Source: Arachidicoccus rhizosphaerae (GTDB lineage Bacteria; Bacteroidota; Bacteroidia; Chitinophagales; Chitinophagaceae). Taken from it: DNA of 64,000 bases. The DNA is taken from assembly GCF_900107765.1 (NCBI RefSeq), contig NZ_FNQY01000013.1, positions 62,001 through 126,000 of the forward strand, given 5' to 3'. Within the stretch, counting starts at the first letter, position 1, and the number at the start of each line of letters is the position of its first letter. This document shows positions 18,326-27,517 of the stretch, in pieces. A model generated the notes under the pieces. That model had not been told where the DNA came from and did not search any database. It saw nothing but the letters and a program-made list of their open reading frames with translations. The translations under genes and the position numbers were made by a program.

Positions 18326-18356
18326 TTGGCTGGGTTTGATTTTTTTACCCAGCCAA
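18326..18356 (-). terminator. Candidate terminator of the Lrp/AsnC gene
   Basis: Inverted repeat TTGGCTGGGT / ACCCAGCCAA with an 11-nt A/T-rich loop, about 90 nt past the stop of the minus-strand Lrp gene. The T run after the stem is short, so termination strength is uncertain. A partial GGCTGGGT copy also occurs near 17970. Confidence 0.4.
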
Positions 18357-18448
18357 AACGATGTCTTTTTAGGTGGTTTTGGCTGGATACTTTTGATCTA
18401 AATATTTCTTGTTGCCTGAATATGAGCATCTTATTGTTATTGTCTAAC

Positions 18449-18919
18449 CTACAATTGATACCCAAAATCACTTTTGGCTTCGGATAGGATGAAAAAACTT
18501 TGCACGGTCGTAACGTTGGCTAGTGCCGCCAGCTTATTGCGGTAAAAATCCTGATAATCGTCCATATCTTTTACTGCTACCCGTAAAATAAAATCAAAGG
18601 CACCTGTCATTTGTAAACATTCCAGCACTTCGGGGAGCTGGACGACCGAGCTCTCAAATTCTTGTAAGGTATTGGTGGAGTGATTATGGAGTAACACGTG
18701 ACAAAAGGCGACCAGGTTCTTATTAATCTTTTTTCGGTCCAGAATCGCTATTATTTTTTTGATGAAGCCTTCCTTTTTTAATTTTCGTATACGTTCATGG
18801 ACTGCTGCGGTGGATTTATTGACCTGTACCGCTACCTCTTTACTGGTAAGCGAGGCATCTTTCTGTAGGATTTTGAGAATCTGTTGGTCGGTTTCATCTA
18901 AAAAAGATTGTTCTGTCAT
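18449..18919 (-). CDS. Lrp/AsnC-family transcriptional regulator
   Basis: A protein of 156 aa with an N-terminal helix-turn-helix (DQQILKILQKDASLTSKEVAVQVNKSTAAVHERI) and a RAM domain with the MTGAFDFILRVAV strand. It is divergent from a PLP-dependent cysteine-synthase-like gene, with a 179-nt gap that contains a long perfect inverted repeat. Lrp/AsnC proteins beside amino-acid metabolism genes usually control them, so this one probably senses an amino acid linked to that enzyme. It is distinct in sequence from the regulator at 15465. Confidence 0.93.
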   Translation of the reverse strand: MTEQSFLDETDQQILKILQKDASLTSKEVAVQVNKSTAAVHERIRKLKKEGFIKKIIAILDRKKINKNLVAFCHVLLHNHSTNTLQEFESSVVQLPEVLECLQMTGAFDFILRVAVKDMDDYQDFYRNKLAALANVTTVQSFFILSEAKSDFGYQL

Positions 18920-19001
18920 TGTATCACTGTTTTAGTAGACAATAAAAAATGAATTTCTGCATAAATTTGAATGCAAGGTAACAATAAAAATTATTGTATA
19001 A

Positions 19002-19038
19002 TATACTATATTCAATAATATTTATTGAATATAGTATA
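19002..19038. promoter_or_regulatory. 37-bp perfect inverted repeat, likely Lrp/AsnC operator
   Basis: Left arm TATACTATATTCAATAA (19002-19018) and right arm TTATTGAATATAGTATA (19022-19038) are exact reverse complements, 17 bp each, with a 3-nt centre. It sits between the divergent regulator and the cysteine-synthase-like gene, 60 nt from the latter's start. The length is unusual for a simple dimer site and fits a high-affinity Lrp-type operator; a cruciform or transcript hairpin is the alternative. Confidence 0.65.
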
Positions 19039-19098
19039 GGTATTGTTTGTTTTTATTGTGGAAGATAGCTTTGTCAAATCAATTAAAATAGTATTCAA

Positions 19099-20151
19099 AT
19101 GGAAGTTATCACCCAAAAAGATAATACAGTGCAGGCGAGGCTGAAAAGCCTCTGGCAACTTGTAGGTAATACCCCGATGCTGGAATTGCATTATACCTAT
19201 AAAGGAAAACCTGGGCGGATTTTTGTCAAATGTGAACATTATAACCTGACAGGCAGCATCAAAGACCGGATGGCACTCTATATTATGCACAAAGCCTATG
19301 AGGCGGGGCATATCAGATCCACAGATACTATTGTAGAGGCAACCAGCGGAAATACCGGTATATCCTTTTCAGCTATTGGCAAGGCCATGGGCCATGAGGT
19401 GAATATTATTATGCCTAATTGGTTAAGTAAGGAGCGTATGGATATTATCCGTGGATTTGGCGCCAAAATCATTACGGTTACTAAAGAAGAAGGCGGATTT
19501 CTGGGCAGTATTCGACTCAGTGAACAGATGGCTGAAGCGGGCGGTGTATTTTTACCCAAACAGTTCAGCAACTGTTATAATGCGGAGGCCCATGAAAAAA
19601 CAACCGCTCCGGAAATTTATCTGCAGCTTCAACAGTTGAATCTGTTGCCGGATGCATTTGTGGCAGGTGTAGGTACCGGTGGAACTGTCATGGGTATCGG
19701 TAATTACTTGAGAGGAGAGAACCCAAATATTACGATACATCCATTGGAACCCATGGAGTCTCCCACGCTTACCACAGGATATAAAACGGGGACCCATAGG
19801 ATTCAAGGAATCTCTGATGAATTTATCCCTTCCATTGTACGTTTGGATCAGTTAGATGAGATTATCCAGTCAGGTGACGGAGATGCTATAATCATGGCCC
19901 AGAAGCTTTCTGCACAGTTGGGACTGGCAGTGGGCATTTCTTCGGGTGCCAATGTAATAGGCGCCATTAAGCTCGCTGAAAAACTGGGAAAAAATAGCGT
20001 AGTGGTTACGGTACTTCCGGATAGTAATAAAAAATACCTCAGTACGGATTTGATGAGAGTGGAGCCTGTAAAAGAAGGGTATTTGTCAACCGATACAGAA
20101 TTTATAGATTATCAGCCCATAGCCAGACTGGCATCGCCAGTTTTGAGCTAA
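19099..20151 (+). CDS. PLP-dependent cysteine synthase family protein
   Basis: A protein of 350 aa of the fold-type II PLP family. The Schiff-base Lys is in [11 protein letters not shown], the substrate Asn loop in [11 protein letters not shown], and the phosphate-binding glycine loop in [12 protein letters not shown]. These proteins form cysteine from O-acetylserine and sulfide (CysK/CysM) or related beta-replacement products; the exact substrate is not certain. The C-terminal 20-30 residues extend past the usual end. Located downstream of a divergent Lrp regulator and followed 39 nt later by two DsbD genes. The sulfate-assimilation operon at 32 kb would supply sulfide. Confidence 0.88.
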   Translation: MEVITQKDNTVQARLKSLWQLVGNTPMLELHYTYKGKPGRIFVKCEHYNLTGSIKDRMALYIMHKAYEAGHIRSTDTIVEATSGNTGISFSAIGKAMGHEVNIIMPNWLSKERMDIIRGFGAKIITVTKEEGGFLGSIRLSEQMAEAGGVFLPKQFSNCYNAEAHEKTTAPEIYLQLQQLNLLPDAFVAGVGTGGTVMGIGNYLRGENPNITIHPLEPMESPTLTTGYKTGTHRIQGISDEFIPSIVRLDQLDEIIQSGDGDAIIMAQKLSAQLGLAVGISSGANVIGAIKLAEKLGKNSVVVTVLPDSNKKYLSTDLMRVEPVKEGYLSTDTEFIDYQPIARLASPVLS

Positions 20152-20190
20152 TAAAAAATCAAATAAAGATTTACTCAAAAACTACAAAAA

Positions 20191-20646
20191 ATGAAAAAAC
20201 TATTATGTATGGCGGTGATGGTCTTAGGATTGACACTTGCCTTAAATGCACAGCCGCAGAGCCCGGTCAAATGGACCGCAGCCGCTGAAAAATCAGCAAA
20301 TGGAAATTACACCCTCACCCTTACGGCAACTGTCCCGGCTCCCTGGCACATTTATTCGCAATCTACCCCTGATGGTGGGCCGGTTCCTACTTCCATCAGC
20401 TTTAATAAAAATCCACTTATAACAGTTGATGGAAAAGCTGCAGAAAAAGGGGTGCTTAAAACAACCCATGACAAGAATTTTGGGGTAGACGTGAAATATT
20501 ACGCGGGAAAAGTTCAGTTTGTACAAAAGTTAAAGGTGAAAGCCGGTGTTAAAACCAATGTTACCGGTACCGTCAATTTTATGGTCTGCAATGATCAGGA
20601 GTGTCTGCCGCCAAGTGGCTGGGATTTCTCTGTAAAACTTAATTAA
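20191..20646 (+). CDS. Stand-alone DsbD-alpha-like periplasmic domain protein
   Basis: A protein of 151 aa with a signal peptide (KKLLCMAVMVLGLTLALNAQ). The mature part is one DsbD N-terminal-like immunoglobulin fold domain: WTAAAEKSANGNYTLTLTA, PWHIYSQSTPDGGPVPTSI, and a Cys pair (FMVCNDQECLPP) at the place where DsbD-alpha carries its redox pair. It precedes the full-length DsbD by 34 nt. Such accessory domains probably take electrons from DsbD or deliver them to periplasmic thiol proteins. Cotranscription with the neighbours is likely. Confidence 0.85.
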   Translation: MKKLLCMAVMVLGLTLALNAQPQSPVKWTAAAEKSANGNYTLTLTATVPAPWHIYSQSTPDGGPVPTSISFNKNPLITVDGKAAEKGVLKTTHDKNFGVDVKYYAGKVQFVQKLKVKAGVKTNVTGTVNFMVCNDQECLPPSGWDFSVKLN

Positions 20647-20680
20647 GATTCTTAAAGATAAACGCAAGTAAAATTATTTT

Positions 20681-22693
20681 ATGCGCAAATTCACCTTAGC
20701 TATTTTAGCTGTTATAGCTGCTTTTGGGACCGCCCTTAGTCAGGACGGAGTGCATTTAAAAGATACGGTTCTCCGGTTAAATGATTCGGTAGCGGAGCTG
20801 ATGATCCAGGCCAAGTTAGATCCGGGGGTAATGCTGTTCTCCACCCATAAGACCAACGCTGAGGATGCGTTTATCTCCGCTTTTACGCCTGACAGTTCCA
20901 TTACGAAATATATTGTTCCTGGTGAAGATCTGACAGAAGAGGGGAAGCTGGAAGCCTTAAAGGATAGTAATCTTGGAGCGGAATTGCACTATTTTAAAGA
21001 CAGCGTAACTTTCAGTGTCAGGTTGCATATTCCGGCCTCGGAATCCGCCACCATCAAAGGTGTCTTTACCTGGCTTGGGAAGTCCGGAGATAATTTCCCG
21101 TCCGGGGAACAGGAAATTTTACTGCCGCTTAAAAAAGGTAGCGGCCCCGTCGTTGCCGGTATGGCTGTCGGTCAAAAAACGAATGATCAAAGTGCGGCGG
21201 GCACCCCAGCGCATACGTCAATGCTTAAGATTTTCTGGCTAGGCCTTCTATTCGGTCTGGTGGCTGTATTTACCCCTTGCGTCTTTCCTTTGATTCCTGT
21301 GACCGTCAGTTTCTTTTTAAAAAGAAGTAAGTCAAGAGCAGAAGGAATCCGTAATGCCCTGAGTTATTCCATTTCTATTATTTTAATCTATACCATTCCG
21401 ACCTTTGTACTGACAAAGATATTCGGGGATAGTGTTATGTATACGATTGCCACCAGTGCAGTGGCCAATTTGATTTTCTTTGCCATATTTGTCATTTTTG
21501 CCATTTCATTTTTTGGCGGTTTTGAACTGACCCTTCCCAGCAGCTGGGCGACCAAGGCGGATGCGAAGGCTTCAAAAGGAGGGATGATCGGCACTTTCTT
21601 TATGGCGCTTACCCTGGTGATTGTCTCTTTTTCCTGTACAGGTCCTTTCATAGGAAGTTTGTTGCCGCAGGTAGCAACCGCTAATTCTGCTGCAGCAGGT
21701 ATTTCTGCTGTCATGGGTATACTGGGCCTGAGTGTTGGGTTGGCCATTCCTTTTTCCCTATTTGCCTTTTTCCCATCCATGCTCCATGCTTTGCCTAAGA
21801 GCGGTGGCTGGCTGAATAGTGTAAAAGTAGTCTTTGGTTTTATTGAGTTGGCCATGGCCATGAAATTTCTATCCATGGTGGATCTGATTTATGGCTGGCA
21901 TCTGCTGGACCGGGAAATCTTCCTCGCCCTCTGGATCGTGCTGGCGCTGCTCACCGGTTTTTATCTGTTGGGAAAACTGAAGTTTTCGCATGACAGTGAT
22001 CTTAAATTTATCAGTATACCCAGACTGTTTTTTGCTATTTGCTTTCTGACCTTTGGTATGTATCTGATTCCCGGTATGTGGGGCGCTCCACTTAAAACCA
22101 TGAGTGGTTTATTACCTCCGCCGTCTACTCAGGATTTTGATCTGAATCAACTACAATATAAGTTGGAAGATATAGGAACTAGTGGTGCTGTCGCCAGTAG
22201 TAAAGATAACCTGCAGGCAACACCTCCTAAGTTATATATCGACAGACTGCACATGCCTTTAGGTCTTACTGCCTATTTTGATCTGCAGGAAGGCATGGCA
22301 GCGGCCAAAGCTCTGCATAAACCGGTCATGCTTGACTTTACGGGGCATTCCTGTACCAATTGCCGCAAAATGGAGAATGAGGTCTGGAGTAACCCCGATG
22401 TGCTTAAAAGGTTAAAGCATGATTTTGTGATTATCAGTTTATATACGGATGAAAAAACGGCTTTGCCGCCAGATCAGGTTTATACCAGCAGGTCGGGCAA
22501 GGTGATTGCCGATGTCGGCAGTAAAAATCTGGATTATGAACAGTCCGCCTTCGGGCTTATTTCTCAACCCTTATATATGTTCCTGGACCTGGAGGGTAAG
22601 CCACTCAGCGAGGAGCGGTACGGGTATGATCCGGATATTCAGAAATTTATTCATCATCTGGATCAGGTTAAAGCCAATTTTGATAAACAGTAA
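20681..22693 (+). CDS. dsbD: Thiol:disulfide interchange protein DsbD
   Basis: A protein of 670 aa. Signal peptide (to about residue 20), an N-terminal DsbD-alpha-like domain (about 25-165, lacking an obvious Cys pair), a membrane part of about eight segments from residue 182 with Cys in VFTPCVFPLIP and SFSCTGPFIG, and a C-terminal thioredoxin-like domain (from about 530) with HSCTNCRKME. It moves reducing power from cytoplasmic thioredoxin across the inner membrane to periplasmic acceptors. The missing Cys pair in its own alpha domain may be supplied by the separate protein encoded just upstream. Confidence 0.92.
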   Translation: MRKFTLAILAVIAAFGTALSQDGVHLKDTVLRLNDSVAELMIQAKLDPGVMLFSTHKTNAEDAFISAFTPDSSITKYIVPGEDLTEEGKLEALKDSNLGAELHYFKDSVTFSVRLHIPASESATIKGVFTWLGKSGDNFPSGEQEILLPLKKGSGPVVAGMAVGQKTNDQSAAGTPAHTSMLKIFWLGLLFGLVAVFTPCVFPLIPVTVSFFLKRSKSRAEGIRNALSYSISIILIYTIPTFVLTKIFGDSVMYTIATSAVANLIFFAIFVIFAISFFGGFELTLPSSWATKADAKASKGGMIGTFFMALTLVIVSFSCTGPFIGSLLPQVATANSAAAGISAVMGILGLSVGLAIPFSLFAFFPSMLHALPKSGGWLNSVKVVFGFIELAMAMKFLSMVDLIYGWHLLDREIFLALWIVLALLTGFYLLGKLKFSHDSDLKFISIPRLFFAICFLTFGMYLIPGMWGAPLKTMSGLLPPPSTQDFDLNQLQYKLEDIGTSGAVASSKDNLQATPPKLYIDRLHMPLGLTAYFDLQEGMAAAKALHKPVMLDFTGHSCTNCRKMENEVWSNPDVLKRLKHDFVIISLYTDEKTALPPDQVYTSRSGKVIADVGSKNLDYEQSAFGLISQPLYMFLDLEGKPLSEERYGYDPDIQKFIHHLDQVKANFDKQ

Positions 22694-22961
22694 AAGTATG
22701 GGTGAAAGGCGGCCTTTAGCTCCTGTTAATTAGCAAGGGTCTGATTTAACTGCCTAAAATTAAGGTAGGCAGGATAGCAAGAAGAAGTGGCCTGATAAGG
22801 CCTTTTTAATCAAATGGAATTAAATTCTCATGTATAAAACCAACAACCGGGGCTGTATTCTTACAGCCTCTTTTGGTTAGCCTAATGTTGGGATATACAG
22901 CAGCTGCCTGGTTAGTAGGGGGTTATATGTCCCGTGCTTATGTGAGGTAAAAAAATATCTT

Positions 22962-22969
22962 TATATTTG
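22962..22969 (+). promoter_or_regulatory. Candidate -7 promoter box (TATATTTG) for mscS
   Basis: TAnnTTTG match in the 360-nt gap upstream of the MscS gene, 84 nt before its ATG. No convincing -33 element. The rest of the gap (22694-23053) shows only a small hairpin GACTTC-N7-GAAGTC near 22980 and no gene. Confidence 0.35.
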
Positions 22970-23053
22970 TAAAATACGAGACTTCCCTTTTAGAAGTCTT
23001 TGATCCATATAAGGGGGCCTGGTAACATTTCACCGGAAAAGACCATAAGCAAC

Positions 23054-23992
23054 ATGATAAATACACTCTTATTGCAAAGCGTAAGTGAACTGGGGAAATC
23101 AACTACGAAGGAGGTCGTTGGTGGATTTAAGGATCTGCGGGTTTGGGAAGATATGAGTATGTTGTATTTGCCTAAAATCATCGCGGCTCTGATCATTGGA
23201 TTTGTAGGATACTGGCTCATTAAATGGGTCGGCCGCCTTTTTATAAAGCTATTACAGAAGAGAAACATAGACAGCTCGCTGCAGACTTTTCTGACTTCTA
23301 TTGTCAGAATCAGTATGATGGTATTTTTGATCCTCACCGTTATCAGCATTCTTGGCATAAGTATAACTGGTTTTGCAGCGCTTTTAGCAGGAGCAGGAAT
23401 CGCACTGGGCAGTACCTTAAACGGAACTTTAGGGAACTTTGCGGGCGGTGTTATGATTCTGATTTTAAAACCTTTTAAAGTAGGGGATTTAATAGAGGCG
23501 CAAGGTCAGTTCGGACTGGTAATAGAGATCGGGATTGTCTATACCTCCGTATTGACGTCTCAAAATAAGACCATACGACTGCCAAATGGCGCATTAAGTA
23601 CCGGTGTGATCAATAACTATACAGACCAGGATAATTTGCGTATTGATATTAAAGTGCCGGTGGCTGATTATACGAATGTTGATAAAGCAAGGCAGGTCGC
23701 GATAGAAGCCATGAAAACTATTGCTACTGTGATTAGTGACCCGGCTCCTGATGTAAAGGTCACCGAATTAACCGGGGACGGTCCGGTCCTTGTGGTCTGG
23801 CCCAGAATTAAAATCAAACCCTATGATCCTAAAAATCCGCGACAGATGGAGGCGGACTATTACAGTGTTTACTTTGGAGTCAGAAAAGCGGTATATGACG
23901 CATTTGTGCTAAATAATATCCCAACTCCTAGCAATACCTTTGAGGTCACCATGATGGGAGAGAGGGCACCTCATAAAGGATTTGATGTGTAA
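23054..23992 (+). CDS. mscS: Small-conductance mechanosensitive channel (MscS family)
   Basis: A protein of 312 aa counted from the ATG at 23054; an upstream in-frame start at 23000 would add 18 residues of no recognisable sequence. Three membrane segments are seen; the pore-lining TM3 has the glycine/alanine pattern LLAGAGIALGSTLNGTLGNF followed by the conserved GGVMILILKPFKVGDLIE. The soluble MscS beta and C-terminal vestibule domains follow (IRLPNGALSTGVINNYT). The channel opens on hypo-osmotic shock. It is monocistronic: the upstream gene is 360 nt away. Confidence 0.93.
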   Translation: MINTLLLQSVSELGKSTTKEVVGGFKDLRVWEDMSMLYLPKIIAALIIGFVGYWLIKWVGRLFIKLLQKRNIDSSLQTFLTSIVRISMMVFLILTVISILGISITGFAALLAGAGIALGSTLNGTLGNFAGGVMILILKPFKVGDLIEAQGQFGLVIEIGIVYTSVLTSQNKTIRLPNGALSTGVINNYTDQDNLRIDIKVPVADYTNVDKARQVAIEAMKTIATVISDPAPDVKVTELTGDGPVLVVWPRIKIKPYDPKNPRQMEADYYSVYFGVRKAVYDAFVLNNIPTPSNTFEVTMMGERAPHKGFDV

Positions 23993-24110
23993 GCGGGTGG
24001 ATTGATGCTATTAAGCGATTAGCTATTATCGCCGACCCGAAGGCATATTTAGGATATTATCGAAATTATGGGTACTGGCCAGGGGACGATTAAACGGAAA
24101 ACTTTTTAAG

Positions 24111-25268
24111 ATGCAGAAGAATTTTTTATTTAGCCTGATTTTTATTTTTTGCGTTCATTCCCTATGTTTTTCACAACCAGGTCGTTATTCCTTGAAAATA
24201 CGATTATCTGATACTCAGTCCGGATATGCCAAATTGATGATAATCGGTGTTTATTCGAATAAAGATTCAGCTAGGCATTGGGCAATAGAAAAAGCAGAGG
24301 CTACCGTTCAGGGAGTAGTGCCTCAGTTACATCCATATCTGGCTTTTATCTGGGTAAACGATAGTATGTTAACAGGCAATTTCGTGTTATTACCCGGGCA
24401 TGACCAGGAACTGCAATTAAACGAATTGCAATTCGGAGCCCTTCCGCTGGATACAAGTATACTGGGCCGGCAAAATAAAATATTAAATGAGAAACTAGCT
24501 TTTATTGACCAACATGAAACGGCAGTCTATTTTTCCCGGAGAAGTAAATTGATTAAAAATGTCTATCAGGGCCACCCGCCTCAAAGCGTATTAGATAGCT
24601 TGAAAATCGCATTAGATAAAATTAGTTTTAAAAAGGACTCCACTATAAAAAACTTTATTGTTCAATATCCGGATTCTTATGTTGGACTTTTATACTTGAA
24701 TCAAAGAGTCAGAATCCGGGGTTATTCCCCGGAGCTGAACAGCGCTTTAAAAAGTTTGAACAGCAACCTTCAACAGTCTGATCTAGGAATAAAAACAAAA
24801 AATATATTTGACAAGGCTAAACGGGTGGCGATCGGTAGCTCTTTTCCAAAAATACAACTATCGGACGGTAATAATAAAATAGTCTCCTATGATTTGTCCC
24901 GGCTAACAGAAGTTCATCCTAAACTCCTGCTGATAGATTTCTGGTATAGCAACTGCGGACCTTGTATCGCACAATTTGGAAAACTCAAGCAATTGTTCAA
25001 AAAGTATCATGACAAAGGTTTCGATATCAATAGTATTTCTACCGACGCTTCAGCTAAAATAGGGGCCTGGAAATCGGTTGTTTCTAAATATGCCCTGCCT
25101 TGGGATCAATATCTGGATATAAACGGAGCTATTGCAAAAGATTTAAATATTAATACTTTCCCGTTCAATTTTTTAATTGATGAAAATGGGAATATTCTGA
25201 AAAAACATATTTCTATGGTGGAGTTGGAGGAGATTTTAAAAAATGAATGTAAAGACAACTCCATATAA
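24111..25268 (+). CDS. TlpA-like thioredoxin protein with N-terminal DUF4369-like domain
   Basis: A protein of 385 aa with a signal peptide (NFLFSLIFIFCVHSLCFSQ). Residues about 25-130 resemble the N-terminal beta domain found in Bacteroidota thiol proteins (DUF4369-like). A helical linker follows; from about residue 235 there is a TlpA/AhpC-type thioredoxin fold with the active site WYSNCGPCIAQF. It probably acts in the periplasm or at the outer membrane in thiol redox balance or under stress. It converges on uvrB with a 31-nt gap. Confidence 0.85.
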   Translation: MQKNFLFSLIFIFCVHSLCFSQPGRYSLKIRLSDTQSGYAKLMIIGVYSNKDSARHWAIEKAEATVQGVVPQLHPYLAFIWVNDSMLTGNFVLLPGHDQELQLNELQFGALPLDTSILGRQNKILNEKLAFIDQHETAVYFSRRSKLIKNVYQGHPPQSVLDSLKIALDKISFKKDSTIKNFIVQYPDSYVGLLYLNQRVRIRGYSPELNSALKSLNSNLQQSDLGIKTKNIFDKAKRVAIGSSFPKIQLSDGNNKIVSYDLSRLTEVHPKLLLIDFWYSNCGPCIAQFGKLKQLFKKYHDKGFDINSISTDASAKIGAWKSVVSKYALPWDQYLDINGAIAKDLNINTFPFNFLIDENGNILKKHISMVELEEILKNECKDNSI

Positions 25269-25299
25269 TTTTACCAGATGGAATGGGACGGGGCACCTG

Positions 25300-27345
25300 T
25301 TATTTCTTGGCCTTTAATTCCTTTTGCAGCGCAAACATTTCATCTCTTAGTCTGGCAGCTTCAATAAAATCAAGTTCCTTGGCTGCTTTCTCCATATCTT
25401 TTTTGACCTTCTTGATGGCCTTTTCCAAAAAGGGAATGGTGCGCTTAGTCGGGTCGACAGCGTAGTCAGAAACCTTATGTTCTATAATATCCTCATTATA
25501 GCCGATGGCACCAGCCCTGTGCTCATCAAAACCTTTAATATCGAGTACCGCTGTCTGGGCAAATACCTGTTCCTTGCTTTTGGCAACGGTTGTTGGGGTT
25601 ATATGATGCTCCAGATTATAGGCTATTTGTTTTTCCCGTCTGCGGTTGGTCTCATCAATGGTTCTTTGCATGCTCATGGTCATTTTATCGGCATAGAAGA
25701 TAACCCTGCCCTCCGCATTACGGGCGGCGCGGCCCGAGGTCTGTGTTAATGACCGCTCATTTCTCAGAAAACCTTCTTTGTCGGCGTCCAGTATGGCGAC
25801 CAGCGTGACCTCCGGCAGATCTAGGCCTTCTCTAAGCAGGTTGACACCTACCAGAACATCTATTTCTCCCAGCCTTAGTTGACGCAGTATCTCAACGCGG
25901 TCCAGCGTATCCACATCACTATGGATATATTTAGAATTGATATTGATTTTTTTAAGGTATTTGTCCATTTCTTCCGCCATCCTTTTGGTAAGCGTCGTTA
26001 CTAATACACGCCCGCCTTTTTTAACCTGCTGGTCAATCTCATCCAGCAAGTCATCCACCTGGTCATGGCTGGGGCGAATCTCAATTGGAGGGTCCAGTAA
26101 ACCCGTTGGCCTGACTACCTGTTCCACAACAACGCCACCGGTTTTCTCCAGTTCATAATTACCGGGGGTAGCGGATACAAATACGGTCTGTCCGATCATG
26201 GATTCAAATTCACTAAAACTAAGAGGGCGGTTGTCAATGGCACTGGGCAGCCTGAAGCCGTATTCCACCAGTGTCAGTTTTCTGCTTCTGTCTCCGCCGT
26301 GCATGCCGGATATTTGCGGGATAGTCTGATGCGATTCATCCAGGATACATAAAAAGTCATCCGGGAAATAATCTAAAAGACAAAACGGCCTGCTTCCAGG
26401 CTCCCTGCGGTCAAAAAAGCGGGAATAGTTTTCAATGCCGTTGCAATAACCCAGTTCCTGCATCATTTCAAGGTCATATTCTACTCTCTCCCGGATGCGT
26501 TGAGCTTCTACTAATTTGCCAATACCTTCAAAGTATTCAACCTGAGCTTTGAGTTCATCCTGGATCTCATAGGTAATCTGCTGCATCATCTCTTTTGGAG
26601 CCAGATATAAGTTGGCCGGGAAAATCGCGGCATTATCCATTTTGAGCATCCTCTGGTTGGTAATCACATCGATGGTCTCAATGGATTCAATTTCATCATC
26701 GAAAAATGTAACTCGGTAACCATAATCCACATAGGGCAAATTAATATCTACCGTGTCGCCTTTGACTCTGAAACTGCCCCTGGTAAAATCTACCTGGGTG
26801 CGGACATATAAGGAGTTGACCAGCGCATGTAAGAAAGCCTGTCTGGGAATAACCTGGCCTACATGCAGGCGGATAATACCTTTTTCAAATTCCGCCGGAT
26901 TACCGATACCATAAATACAGCTGACGCTGGCTACAATGACAATATCCCGGCGACCGCTCAAAAGCTGGGCTGTGGCCTGTAACCGAAGCTTGTCGAGCTC
27001 CTCATTAATACTTAAATCCTTTTCTATATAAGTATTACTGACGGGCATAAAGGCCTCCGGCTGATAATAATCGTAATAACTGACAAAATAACCCACCGCA
27101 TTATGTGGGAAAAACTGTTTGAATTCTCCATATAACTGCGCCACCAGGGTCTTGTTATGGGTTAATACCAGGGTCGGGCGCTGGATATTCTGGATCACAT
27201 TAGCCATGGTAAAGGTTTTACCCGAACCCGTTACGCCGAGAAGTGTCTGAAATTGTTCTCCCGCCTGGATTCCTTCCGTCAACTGACGAATGGCCGTGGG
27301 CTGATCCCCTGAGGGTTTATAGTCTGCATGTAATTCAAAAGGCAT
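25300..27345 (-). CDS. uvrB: Excinuclease ABC subunit B
   Basis: A protein of 681 aa, full length. UvrB verifies DNA damage and recruits UvrC in nucleotide excision repair. Walker A GVTGSGKT near residue 40, the beta-hairpin YYDYYQPEAF, helicase motif IV-VI segments (SGRAARNAEGRV near residue 540), and a C-terminal UVR domain (AAKELDFIEAARLRDEMFAL) that binds UvrC are all visible. The start ATG gives the usual N terminus (FELHADYKPSGDQPTAI). uvrA is not in the window. No promoter box was found upstream. Confidence 0.97.
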   Translation of the reverse strand: MPFELHADYKPSGDQPTAIRQLTEGIQAGEQFQTLLGVTGSGKTFTMANVIQNIQRPTLVLTHNKTLVAQLYGEFKQFFPHNAVGYFVSYYDYYQPEAFMPVSNTYIEKDLSINEELDKLRLQATAQLLSGRRDIVIVASVSCIYGIGNPAEFEKGIIRLHVGQVIPRQAFLHALVNSLYVRTQVDFTRGSFRVKGDTVDINLPYVDYGYRVTFFDDEIESIETIDVITNQRMLKMDNAAIFPANLYLAPKEMMQQITYEIQDELKAQVEYFEGIGKLVEAQRIRERVEYDLEMMQELGYCNGIENYSRFFDRREPGSRPFCLLDYFPDDFLCILDESHQTIPQISGMHGGDRSRKLTLVEYGFRLPSAIDNRPLSFSEFESMIGQTVFVSATPGNYELEKTGGVVVEQVVRPTGLLDPPIEIRPSHDQVDDLLDEIDQQVKKGGRVLVTTLTKRMAEEMDKYLKKININSKYIHSDVDTLDRVEILRQLRLGEIDVLVGVNLLREGLDLPEVTLVAILDADKEGFLRNERSLTQTSGRAARNAEGRVIFYADKMTMSMQRTIDETNRRREKQIAYNLEHHITPTTVAKSKEQVFAQTAVLDIKGFDEHRAGAIGYNEDIIEHKVSDYAVDPTKRTIPFLEKAIKKVKKDMEKAAKELDFIEAARLRDEMFALQKELKAKK

Positions 27346-27505
27346 ATGACGAAGTTACGAACTAAGCAGCTAAAACACGGTGTATTTACCTAAGGGTAGC
27401 CACCATTTACCGAAAGTTAACGGTTCGTCCGAAATTCCAAGGAAAAGCTCCGTCTTAAATTGTAAATCCGGTCCTAAAACTAAGCAGTGGTTGGTATTAT
27501 TGATT

Positions 27506-27513
27506 TATTTTTG
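27506..27513 (+). promoter_or_regulatory. Candidate -7 box (TATTTTTG) directly before the MBL-fold gene
   Basis: TAnnTTTG match ending 4 nt before the ATG at 27518. If used, transcription would start at or beside the start codon, giving a leaderless mRNA. No clear -33 element at the normal distance, so chance is possible. Confidence 0.35.
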
Positions 27514-27517
27514 CCCC

